A stretch of DNA of 64,000 nucleotides from Eremophila alpestris peregrina (lineage: Eukaryota > Chordata > Aves > Passeriformes > Alaudidae), in NCBI GenBank assembly GCA_009792885.1, contig WMCF01000150.1, positions 100,734-164,733 on the forward strand. Reading direction: 5' to 3'. A program made the position numbers and the translations under genes. Below the pieces are notes generated by a model that was not told the origin of the DNA, searched no databases, and saw nothing but the letters and a program-made list of their open reading frames with translations. Shown in pieces: positions 1 to 12,000 of this stretch. The first letter of the stretch is position 1, and the number at the start of each line of letters is the position of its first letter.

Positions 1-28
1 AGTCCCCGCTCCAGAAGAGCTGCTTGGG
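1..28 (-). CDS. TECTA: TECTA exon 13, first 28 bases
   Basis: The acceptor CTTCCAG lies at 29-35, followed by PKQLFWSGD in phase with the previous exon (phase 0). This is the start of the fourth module's VWD exon, which continues beyond the left edge. Confidence 0.85.
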
Positions 29-3000
29 CTGGAAGAGGGACCCATCACCGACTGCCCCGGCAGCCCCTGAGGGTGTCTGGGTTACACCCCTCTGCCGCAC
101 GACCAGCAGGAAGCAAAGGCAGAGGGAATGGTGCAAACAGCACGCTGGCAGCTTGCATCTACCTTGCAACAGCTCTGCTACCCACACTCAGGCTTGCACT
201 GCCACCACAACCTCCCTCACCTCTTTGCATACACAAAACCACAGAGCTAAACACCCCCTTGGCCTCTCCCTTGCATTCTGCCAGCCACCAACCCATCTGC
301 AAGGAAGCCCGTATGGCAGTACCCTGATACTGGCTCCTGATGGAACAAAGGCACCTCACACAGAACAGTCTCACTGGCACAAAATACAGCCCACTAGGGT
401 ATGACCAGTGCTATCAGCACAGCACTCTGCTGCTTCAAACTCCTCAGTGACATCCAGTAGCTACGAAAAAGCAAATTTCATGTGACTAAAACCTAAATCT
501 ACAATGTGTGATTGCCTAGCACAATGTGATCATACAATACTTTGGCATTCATCAAAGAGTCTTCCCAGTCACCATCCTTCTCTCCATCCCACCTCCACCA
601 GCTCCCTCCTGTGCTTGGCACCCAGGTCACCTTCACCCAACAACTGCATGATGGGTTTTTTGTGTAAAAAGGCTCCCTATGCAGCACACCATGGAAGAAC
701 ATCCCTCTCCTCTCTAGCCCTGCTACCAGCCCATCCTGACTGTCATCCCCACTCAAACTCTGCCCAGAAATATCACCCAGAGGGAGGGAGCAGGCCCCAA
801 GAGCTGCGTACCTCGTAGTATTTGCCATCAGAGTAGCAGCCACAGTTGTGGGGCAGGATGCAGCTCTTGCCATTGAGGACATAGCCAGGGTCACACTGGC
901 AGCCCTCCACGCAGTAGTGGCTGCAGTCGCTCTTCAGCCTGATGGCAGCACATCGGGGCTGGCACAGGGACACACAGCTCTCGTAGTGGCTGTTGGGGGG
1001 ACAGCTGACAGCTGAGCAGGGGACAAAACAGGCACAGATTAGCTCCGTGGACACAACCAACCTGGCTCCCCACCAGGGACTGATTCAGACCTGTCATGCA
1101 TGGTGCCAGTCTGTGGCCTCACCACCCCACGACAGCAGGGCCCCTGAGCCATGAGCTTGCTTGTTAGAAGGGAAAAACGACACAAATTTAATTTTCAGTC
1201 TCGTTAGCAAAGACAATTACTTCCCATCCGATTTGCCAGACAGATTGGCTGCCGGGGATGCGTGTGGTGCCCATCCTCAGGAGCCTGATTGAACAGCACA
1301 TCGTCATCTTATTGACAAGAGGCTGCAGCTTCATTAGAGCAAACACGCACTGCTGGCATGGAGGCTGCCTGATTTAATCCCTGGTTAACAGTGGGGGATG
1401 GCTGATGCCTTCTGAGCTTGAGGCTTTCCATTTTCCATCCCTGTCCCTCCTGACCTTGAGACTTCCCCTTTTCCACCCCTGCTCCTGCTGTACCACGTGC
1501 AGTTTGTGACAACTCCAAGAGAATACGGTGTCCCAGACTTCACCCACCTCACCCAGCAAGTGTGGGGAGGGACTGGCTGCCAAGCCATTGGCCTCCTCCT
1601 CCCTGGCACCCCAGAAAAAGAAGGACAGGGTGGCACTTACAGCACGAGGTGAAGTTCCTCCAGCCAGTGATGGCAATGCCCTGAGTCTGGCACGTGCTGG
1701 CGTAGTTCTGCAGCCAGCTGCAGGCTGTCTGCATGGCCCCCCCATCCACACAGGTGTCAAAGAGGCAGTTCTTGTAGAAGAATCCGGGGTTGATCTTGCT
1801 GTGGCACTTGGCAAAGACACCACTTTGGCTGGGGATGAGGCTGCAGAGCTGCTGGGGCTTCCAGAAGCCCTCCACCTTGCCGCAGGCTGGGCAGCGGTCA
1901 CCACAGCCCACACGGCAGAAGGTGTCCCGCTTGGCCCAGCTCTGCACAAAGTCACCGATGCTGGAGGCCTGTGTCCCCCAGGAGGCCACCAGGTCGTCCT
2001 CGGGGTTGCCGTTGTAGCGGCCGCAGAGGCCGTAGGTGAGGTTCTGGAAGCCCCGTGGGATGGTGACAGACAGGAAGGTCTTCCAGTCATAAACCACCTT
2101 CAGCCCAAAGTCAGTCTCCACCACAATGTGGAAACCGAAGGCGAAGATGTTCACTTTGCCCTGGCCCAGCTTCAGGGGCAGGTAGAGACGCTCATCATTG
2201 ACCTGCAGGGAGGAAACGAGGCTGTGAGGGGGAATGATGGTGGGAGCTCCCACAGAAGGACACAAGGCAGAGCAAGGTCCCTCCACACCCAAAACAAGGC
2301 AGCCAAAACAGAAATCCTCTCCAAAAGCTGTGCCTGGCAGCACCCTAGGATGAGCCTAAGCATGACCTGACCCCCAGAAAACCTTGCAAGCCATAAGGCC
2401 TCATGTCTAGGGTTTTGCTGCACACCTGCAGAAATAATCCCAGCCCTCACGGCCCTGCACTCACCATCACAGTGTATTTGTAGGCACGGTGGATGACGAT
2501 GTTGTAATTAAAGACCTCCACTTCCACCTGCTTCACCCACAGGGCCAGAGAGGTGTCCCGATCCTCATTCTTGGCCGTGACAGTGAAGGCTGGGAACGTG
2601 TCTGAGCGCTCCACCCTGGGCCGGGAGATGGTGGTGCACAGCACCAGCTCACAGCTGCTCTGGAAGTCGAAGGAGTAGCCATCAAAAGTCAGGTAGTGCC
2701 CGTAGCCCGAGATGATGCAGGAGGCATCGGTGCGGACGTGGCAGTAGTAGAGGCCGTTCTCCTCCAGGCAGTACTCATCATCCTTGCAGGACACGTTCTC
2801 GCAGTACACGCTGTTGTCCGAGCCGTTGCAGTAGCACAGGAAGTGGCAGGAGATGTCCATCCAGAAGGTCTGGTTGGTGGCCAGCATCCTGCCCTCGAAG
2901 TTGCAGCCGCACTCGCGGCGGGGGATGCAGCGGGTGCCGCGCAGGGCGAAGCCCTCGTCGCACTGGCAGCCCTCCGAGCAGGTGTCCCTGCACACGGGGC

Positions 3001-6000
3001 CCGAGGCCAGGCTCTCGCAGGTCTCCATGCAGCTCATGCACTCCTCGAAGTGGCTGTTCTCCGGGCAGGAGAGAGCTGCAGGGTGGGCAAACACAGAGCC
3101 TGAGCGCCCAGCTCTGACAGCGCAGGGTGAGGAACGGGCAAAGAGCGGGTGGTGATGGATTCAGGGGAAAAGGGGGAACAGTCCCAGCATCTTGTGGCCA
3201 CTGGCTCATCCCATTCCCTTTGCAACCCCTTCTCCCCTCAGCCATCACCGCCATCACATCTCAGCCCTGCCCTGCCATGTGCCGCACATCACCTCCTCCT
3301 GTTATTTCCCAAACAAACACCTCCCTGAAACCTCTGAGACAGAGACAGCACAGCCTTCCCACCATCTACTTTCACACTCAGGATTTTTTCCCATTTGCTT
3401 CTGAATTATGAATGTTCTCCCATCCACTGCAAGTTTACAGCAACAGTTAAAATCCAGTGTTATTCAGATTATCCTCTGGTGGTGGCGTACAGCACCACCA
3501 GATACCACCTGCAGCTCCAGGACACTCCTCCAGCACACCATAAAACTTCTGCTGCCTCCTGAAATGCCACCCTGAAACCACCCCGGGAAATCTGTCTCTG
3601 CTGGCACCAGAAACCACTGCCTGTGATTCCAGCATTCTGCACTAAAAGCTGCTCCGCCTTTGCACACCCACAACAAACACACTCTGCCTGGGTTTAGCGG
3701 GTTCCCAACTCCCCTTCTCCCCACCCTGGGTGATGAAGAGCTTTGGTGCACTCACGGCAGAAGCTGTGGCTCCTCCACTGGCCAATGTCCACGTCGGCGT
3801 TCTTGCAGGCGCTGGCGTAGCGTGCCACTGAGTCACACAGCTCCGACACGTTGCCCCCGCTCTGGCACAGGCGGAAGAGGCACGTCCTGTAGTAGGCCGA
3901 GACGTTGACCACGCTGTGGCACTCCAGGAAGGAGCTGTTGGTGGGGTCGTTGATGATGCCGCAGCTGGAGCGGCTCCTGTAGGACTTGAGCAGCTCCGAG
4001 TCGTTGTTGCAAGCCATGAGCAGGTCCCCGCACTCGCCGTTGCAGATCTCGTCGAAGGTGGTCCAGCTCTCCAGGAAGAGCTCCAGGTTGTCCGTGAACT
4101 TGCCCTTGGGCAAGTTGAACTCATCAGTGGTGTTGTCATTAAAGAGGCCACAGAGGCCCGCGGTGCAGTTGAAGTAGGAGGTGGAGAGGCGGATCTCCAG
4201 GAGGCCAGAGTCGTAGTAGCTGATGGCCAGGAGCCCCTCAGACTCCATCACGGTGCTGTTGTCAGTCCTGTAGATTTCCAGGTGCCCAGAGGGGTGGAAA
4301 TAAGGCAGCTCCACATCATAACCATTCACCTACAAGGAACAAGGTGAGGAGGCTTCAGGGAGGATGATGTGGCTTTGCCCAACCACAATGTGCACATTGA
4401 ACACTTCCTGACCCAGACCCACACTCCAAGGCCCAGAGCCTCCTCTGACTGAAGGCATATAACTGTATCTTTGGGTTTTGCCCCACAAAAAGCAGTTTTT
4501 CTTCCAGGGAGAAGGAGGGGGCAGGAAAGCCTCCTCAGCAAACAGAAGGAGCAGCGCTGTGGCAACAACTTCACAGGCACCCAAAAGGCCTCCACGTGCT
4601 GGTTCAAACCACAGAGCCATAAACCCTTCTCCACTGGATCACACCACAAGCCACCACCTCCCACCCCGTCCCTGGACAGCACCTTTACCTTAATGTCTGA
4701 CAGCCTGGTGCCTCCAATCTTCACCTCTTGGCCGGCCGCCTGGACCCGCACCACGCGCGGCCCGTTGGGAGCAGAGCCGGCCTTCTTCTGGCTCATGTCC
4801 ACCTCAATGAAGTCTGGCCTCTCTGGGCAGGTCTTTATCAGCGTGTAGGACTGTTCCAGTGGGTAGGGGAAGGTGATTCCATCGAAGGTCTGCAGCACCT
4901 CGTCCTGCCCCACCAAACACACGGTCTCCCTCTTTGGGTAGCACCCCCGGTAGCCATTCTCAATGGTGCAGATCTCCCCCTCGGGGCAGGTGGTGTTGAA
5001 GCACCTGGCCTCCCCTCCAGCCTCGCAGTGGCACTGCACAGTGCAGTCTGGTGCCTCCCAGAAGGACTCCCCGACGGTGTAGTAGCGGCCGTTCACGTCG
5101 CAGCCGCAGCCCTGGACGGGGACGCAGCGGTCGGCGCTGAGGACGTGGCCCTCGGGGCACTCACAGCTCTCGGTGCAAGGGGAGGTGCAGGCCAGGGGGG
5201 CCGTGAGGTCTGAGCAGGTGGCAGGGCAGCTGGTGGCACACACCGAGTACTGGCTGAGCTCCGGGCACTGCACGGCCGCCGCTGTGGGCGCAGAGGGGTG
5301 ACAAACAGGAGGGATATGTTACAGCACAGTTCGGGGTCAGCTGTCACCTTCTCACTGACCACAACACAGAGCAACCCATGAACCCCTCAGGGGTAGGATT
5401 GGCCCCTCCATTTCCCACCCAGGCCTCCCTGGCCAGTCCTGGGCTTCTCTAAAATAGCCCCAGAGTCACTGAGCTGCCCACAGCTGTTTAAGGCCGCAAG
5501 GATGGTGGACTGAACAACAGTCCCTTTTGCAGTCCAGCCTCCAACTCTCCTCATGGCAGCTGATGACCTCCAGAGCAACATGGAGCTCCCACCTCACGCC
5601 TGACTTGTGCCAGAGCAAGGGTGTGATGCCATGGACAGGCAATCACAATCCCTCCACTTCAGGCAAATCCCTCCCTTGGATTTCCTCCCCCTCCTGTCAC
5701 GCACTCCTGGGCACACAGACAAACCCCTGGCATTGCTCCCCTCCTCCCAAACACTCACCGCATCCCGTCTGGCTCCTCCACTCTCCCACTGAGACACCCA
5801 GGGCCTGGCACACGGTGGCATAGGCCTGGATGGCCTGGCACATTGTCCTTGTGCCATTGTCCTTGGCACTGCAGAGGTCGTAGACGCAGCTGTGGATGAA
5901 GGCAGTGGGATCCACGACGGAGCCACACTCCCAGAGGGGCCCCCCGCTCTTGTTGATGAAGCCGCAGTACTCGGGGGTGAAATAGAGCGCCTCGGTGGCA

Positions 6001-9000
6001 GGGTCACAGAAGCTGCAGTTCTCCAAGCAGCCCGTGGAGCACCTGCGCTCGGGGTGTGGCACCTTCCAGCTCTCTCCCAGCTCTGGCACGGACGTGGCCA
6101 CCCTCCCATCCGAGCGCAGGACGTCGTCCTCGGGGTCTTTGTTGTAATTGCCGCACAGCCCGCACGTGGCGTTGATGTACGAGCCCGGCACGGACACGGA
6201 GGCGTAGTGCTGCCCGTCGTAGGTCACCAGCAGGCCAAAGTCAGTCTCCAGGGCAGTGGACAGGCCGCTTTGGTAGACCTTGATTGCACCCAGTTCCAAG
6301 GAGATGGGCAGGGACACCACCAGGTCGTCCACCTGCGGGGACAACACCCAGCAGCTGAATAGCAGCGGAATAGCAGAGCCCTTGTGCTGGGACACAAACA
6401 GGACAGCCCTGTGGTGGGGTCTTGGGGTGGGGACATGCACAGAGGGACAGCCACTGGCAAGCTACAGGCACTTTGTGTCACCCGTGCCCATTCCCCAGGA
6501 CACACGAGGCCCAGCAGTGCCATCCCACATGCTCCAGGCTGCCACCTCGGAGAAGCTGACCTGGCAAGTTCTCCCCTTCCAGCAGAGCTCTTACCTTTGC
6601 CTTCCCAAAGCCGCCCTTGGGGAGAACAATCTTGTGCGAGTAGACCTCCACAAAAATATCCCTCAGCCAGGAGACGGAGGAGCCGCCTCGGTTCTCATTC
6701 TTGGCCTCCACGTTGAAGTAGGGCAGCTGGGAGCCTGGCCAGCACTGCCTGGCGAGGAGGTAGGAGCAGGAACCCTGGAAGTGAAAGAGGAAGCCGTCGA
6801 AGGTGTGGTAATGTGGATCTCCGAACACCACGCAGGTGCTGCTCTCCACCGGCACGCACTGGAAGAATTTGGTCTTCATCTCACACGCCTCGAAGGGGCC
6901 ACAGGCCAAGTCCTGGCAGAGGATCTCATTGTTGAAGTCCAGGCAGCGGCACTTGGTGGTGCAGTTGGCGTTGTCCCAAAAGATCTCCCCTTGACGGAGA
7001 AACTGTCCTAGAAAGACAGAAAGGGAGAAACCCATGCTACATCACTTCTTGAAACAGAAACACGCTCTGAGTGCACCCTCGGGGAGGTCTGCTGGTCCTG
7101 TGGTGGAGACCTCCACCACCGTGTCCTGCTGCTGGGCTTCTTGCTTTGTTTGTGCAAACTCCCAGCAAGAGCTGCTCAGCACATCCCAAACTTGTTTTTA
7201 ATTCGTGGTGCATCCTCTTTGAGTCTTCCCCATGCCACAAGTCCCTGGAATGTTGTGAGTGCTGTCACAAATCCGGGGTCAGTGCTGCAACACACAGGCT
7301 TGGAAAACTTGAAGGTTATTCCACACATTTTGGACACCCACCACTCTGGTTCCTCAGTATTGCAGGGCACAAGAGGCTTTTGTGCTGTTTTCCCAAAGGA
7401 AAAGCCCCATTTGGAGGCAGTTTCCAGCACTTTCGCTGCACTTGCACCATCCTCCAGCTCTGCCCTCACTTCCATGGTTCCCCTGCTCGCATAACTCTGC
7501 TGGTCAAAAAGTCACTCTGTCAGCAGCAGCGCCAGGAGCAATTTACTCCCATTCAGGAAGAGCTCGTAGTAGTTACAACACCAAAGAGCTGTTGATAAGC
7601 AACTTCCACCCCACACAGAGCCCCGGCAGAGCGCTGAGTGATCGCACAGCCCCAGACGGAGCACAAGTGTTACACCACCAGAGAGGGAGCGGGTGTGGCT
7701 GGTGAGAGACAGCAGAGGCAGGGAGAAGGCTGGAGAACAAGGGTGGCAAGTCCCCGTGAGAGTTCCTCTCCCCTCCATCTGGCCATTTTTCACACTCCTC
7801 CGGCGCGTGGCTTCTGCCGTGTGCTGCCTGAGTTTACCTCTCCTAAACTTTTTGTTCTCTTCCCTGCCTCCTACAAAAAAAAATTAAAAAAGCAATTTTC
7901 TGTTTCCCCGCAACAAATGTCTCCTCTTGGCAAGGCCCACGCTCCAAGCATCCTGGTGTGGGGAATTTGGGAAAGGGCTGTCATTGGGATCCAACACCTC
8001 ATGCTGCATCTGCTCTGGTGGAGGGCACTCAGCCATTCACTGTGAAATTTCAATCCAGTGGCAGGATCTGTTCACACTCCTCTTGTCACCTGCAGAGCTG
8101 AGACTGGTTTCCAGCTTCTCTGCCAAGTCCAGCCTTTCTTCCTGGGGTCAGCAGCTGGAAAATGCTGGAGCAGCAGGACACAAAACTCTGCTGGAGCTGC
8201 AAGAGCCTTGGAATCTCGTGGACCTTCACTAGTCTTAAACTAGGACATAAAGAAGCCACATCTCCAGTGTCTGTCAGCAAATGACAATCCTCTCTTGCTG
8301 GAAAGACTCCTGGAGCACAGTGGATGCTCCTGACAGTTTTATTTGTCAAATGGAAATGCAATAATCTTTCAGCAGTGTGTGCATCGATTAATGCCTTTAT
8401 GGCACCGCGCTGTCAGTGACAGGCACAGACTCTGGAACTGCTGCAGACACATGGCATTTGTCCTGCCTGCAAAACCTCCTGCACAAACAAGGGAAATGGC
8501 ACCACAAGATCAGCTTCTCTAATTTATGGGCAGGAGGAAATTGCTGTTCCTGGGTCTTTCTTGTTGCCACCAATTATTGCAAGAACTCGGAGATGTGCAA
8601 GGACTAAACCCTCTCTTGTCTTTCTGTCCCTGCAGCTCATGGGGATGCCCTGGCAAAAGCACAGATCATTCAGCACCCCAACAGCATCACCTTTTTCTAC
8701 GCTGCACCCTAAAATTTGGGGACAAGCAATGTCATTTCTCCCTTACCTCTGAGGCTGCAGCCGTTGGCCGGGTCTATTTCTCTGCCATCTATTTTGAAAG
8801 CCCAGCGCCCAGGGACGTTTACATTGGTTGTTTCCTCAATATTGACAATGTCTGGGGTTCTGGAGCCTGGCATGCTGAAAAAGTTGGTGAGATTTCCACC
8901 ATTGAAGCCGGCCTAAACCAGAGAGAGAGCAAATTCCATCAGCCTTCTTGGAAACAGGAAAGTGATGCTGCATTTCCTCACTTCTCTGTCCTGCCCTGAG

Positions 9001-12000
9001 TGCATCTTCTTTAGTTTGCACAGCTCTTTCTGGAGATCTCTGTTTCCAGGTAGCCTGAATTTCTGTTTTCAGGTAGTCTGGGTATGAATGAAAAGCTAAA
9101 CAGGCACTACAAGCAGAAGGGATGTGTATTCACAGATTTATGTTTGTATAGATACATTTGTGTGTACATCTAGATCCAAGCATGAGTGAATTGAGTGGCC
9201 AAAATCAAGTTGGGGCACAATGTAGGGAGGGATAAAGTGAGGAAGCAAAGTGGGGATGTAGGATTCCTGCATTCCTTACATAGGAATGTCCCCTCCCTCA
9301 GGCAGAGGGACTGGCTGTGGCACTGCTGCCACCACCGGATTTTGGAGTGCTCATCCCACCGTGCCCAGCAGTCGGGTGCGAGGCCAGTGCTGGGGATGCT
9401 GAGGCACTCAGTGGCCTGAGCAAGCATGGATACCTTGGAAAAGCCATCCAGGAGCTCAGCAGGGATAGGGACACGGGAGCAGAGCCTCACCTGAGCCATC
9501 ACCCCGCCGAGACCAGTGAGGGGGTCCCCTCCGCTGGCTGTGCCCGTGGTCCAGCTGATTTCGTGGTAGTTAAACAAGGCAAAGGATGACACCCCATCTG
9601 AGATCAGCACAGCCTGGAACGTGTTCACCTGTGGGAAACCATGGGCACATTCACAGCTGATTCTGCCTTTGTCCTGCCCCTCTGCCACGGTGCTGTCTGG
9701 CCCGGGTGAGCCTCACAGTGAGGAGCAGACGTGGAATGAGACCCGAAATACGTTTGTTCTGGCTGCCACAGCTCCAGCAGCTCCCATTCCTTCTCCTTCC
9801 TCCGCCTGGGAGCGTGTGAAGACCGTGTCTGATCCAAGGGAACACCAATAGATGGCAGCATGAGAATAAGCTCAGGCGGAAGGAGCAGCGGGCAGGATTT
9901 GGGTGGCTGGGATCTGTTATCTCCCATTACCCTGGCTTAGGGTAATTCCTGCATTATCTTTCCTGGTTCCCTTCCACGTTCATATCCTACAACGCTGCTG
10001 AGCGTGGATTACATCCAAGCCAGCCGTGTATATCCTGCACTCTGCTGTCTGCCAAATCCCCTCCCTACCTGCTGAATCCTCTGCTCGTGTTCTTCCTTTC
10101 ACTTGAAATGACTCTGCATTTCCAGCCCCACAAACTCCTGGCACATTCCAGCCGGGATCTAGGTGGGAAGAGCCCGTCTTCCCTTTTAGGGCTGTGCAGA
10201 AAGACAGAAGCAGCTCCTTCCCTTGAGATATACCCCCCTATCCCTGCAGATCCAGCAGCAGGGAACTCTGTCCGTCACTTCTCTCAGCTCCCTGCATTTT
10301 CCTGTCCTTCCCATCCCTGTCCTGGGACCCTGCCATGAGAACAGCTCCTCCTGCCTCTGAGCAAGCAGGATTTTAGCAGGGCACAAAGCGTGGGCTGCCT
10401 CTCTTTTAATTAATCCAGAGCAACACTCGAGCCTGGCTAGCTGGGCACTGCACCCGGGGGAGGAAAGCACAGCCACAGAAACAATTCCCAGGGGATTGGG
10501 AAAGCCCAGGGATGGAACCATCTCCCCTTGGGAAGCATCAGGGCTTATCCTGCCGGGAGCCCTGAGCACTGCAAGCTGCTGGGGGCTCCTGGAGGAAAGG
10601 GAGGGCTGGGGGTCACTGTGCACCACGTTCCATCCCCTTGGAGCAAACCCAGTGGCTCTGAGGATGCCTGGGAGAGGAGCTCAGGGCTGCTCTCGCTGCC
10701 TGCACACCACAGGGGATGCCAATTCCAAGGAAACGAGGCCCTGCCAGGAGAACTCTCCAAGACGGAGGCGAAGCAGCTTTGGGAGCTGTCAGGAGAGAGA
10801 CAGAGGTGTGGGCAGAGCTGCCTCCCAGCAGCTGCAAATGGCACAGTTCACACCAGGGCAGGCAGCTAAAGCAGAGCCACTTCCACTCCCTCTCCCTTTC
10901 CCTGGAATTCTTTGTCCTACCCGTGGTTTCCTCTTGCTCACCTTTGCCAAGCCTTTTGCTGCGCTGGGAGGTCAAAAATACGTCACTCACAAAGTCAGTG
11001 GCACTTGGAGAGTGCCACAACAGCTTTTTCATGCAGGAACAAACCCTGCTCTGCTCAGGAGCCTCTGGGAGGGTGGCAGGAGGTGAATCTTACACCCGGC
11101 TCTCCTCATGAAGAACACTTCCATCAGCCCCCAAAGTTCCCCTCTTTGGAGCTCCTGGCTGTGGAGCACCCTCTCTGTCCAACCAGGCCCTCAGAAAATG
11201 AACATATTTGCTTGGTGACATCTCCAGGCAGCAGCTGCAGCCTCCCTGAGGCCACATTCCCTGATTTTCTGCAGCTTTTCTGCACTGCAATGAAATTCCT
11301 GCTTAAGTTGCAAGGTGCTATTCCTTGTGCCAACCCCAAGCCCTAGCTGCTGCTGAGGAAGGCTGCTCTAGAGCAAAATAAATTGCATTGTATTGCAAAT
11401 GTACTTCTTCAGGCAATACACGAATGTCTATATTGCTTGCTGTCTGCAAATATATAAATATATATATATGTGGGGGTTTTTCTGCAAGTGCTGCCAGGAC
11501 TGGCAAAAAATATGCATCAAATCTCAAGCTTCTCTAACAAATGGAAAAGAGCTGAACTGCTTCTCAGAGCCAGCTCCTCGAGACAGGAGAAGCAGGGTTT
11601 TGGCACTCACAGCACACAGGCTAATCCTGAACAATCCAGGCAATAGCTGGGATGCCTCACTTGCTATTCAAAAATGGGTTGGATGAGGTTTGGGGCAACC
11701 TGGTCTAGAGGAAGGTGTCCCTGCCCATGGCAGGGGGTGGGATGAGGTGATCTTTATCCTACCCAAAGCACTCTGATTCTATTTCCACCCCAAGCCCCAG
11801 CACAGGCCCTAGCAGCAGTCCAGCACGGACCTCCCGACATCAGCTGCAGTCACAGCTCACAAATTCACCAGATATCTAAAAGCTGTCCGTGCCCTGACAA
11901 ACATCCCCCTGCCATCCCCCTCCTGTGAGATCCAGCTCACACATTTATGGCCATGTGACACGGCCAAGTCATTAGTGTGACTCTGACCAGCGTGATCAAT

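Noticed and set aside
1528..2370. A 280-codon plus-strand open frame opposite TECTA, and similar ones at 5892-6362, 3916-4347 and 4728-5213
   Set aside because: They are antisense shadows of GC-rich TECTA exons. The opposite strand encodes conserved TIL/VWD sequence with correct splice phases.
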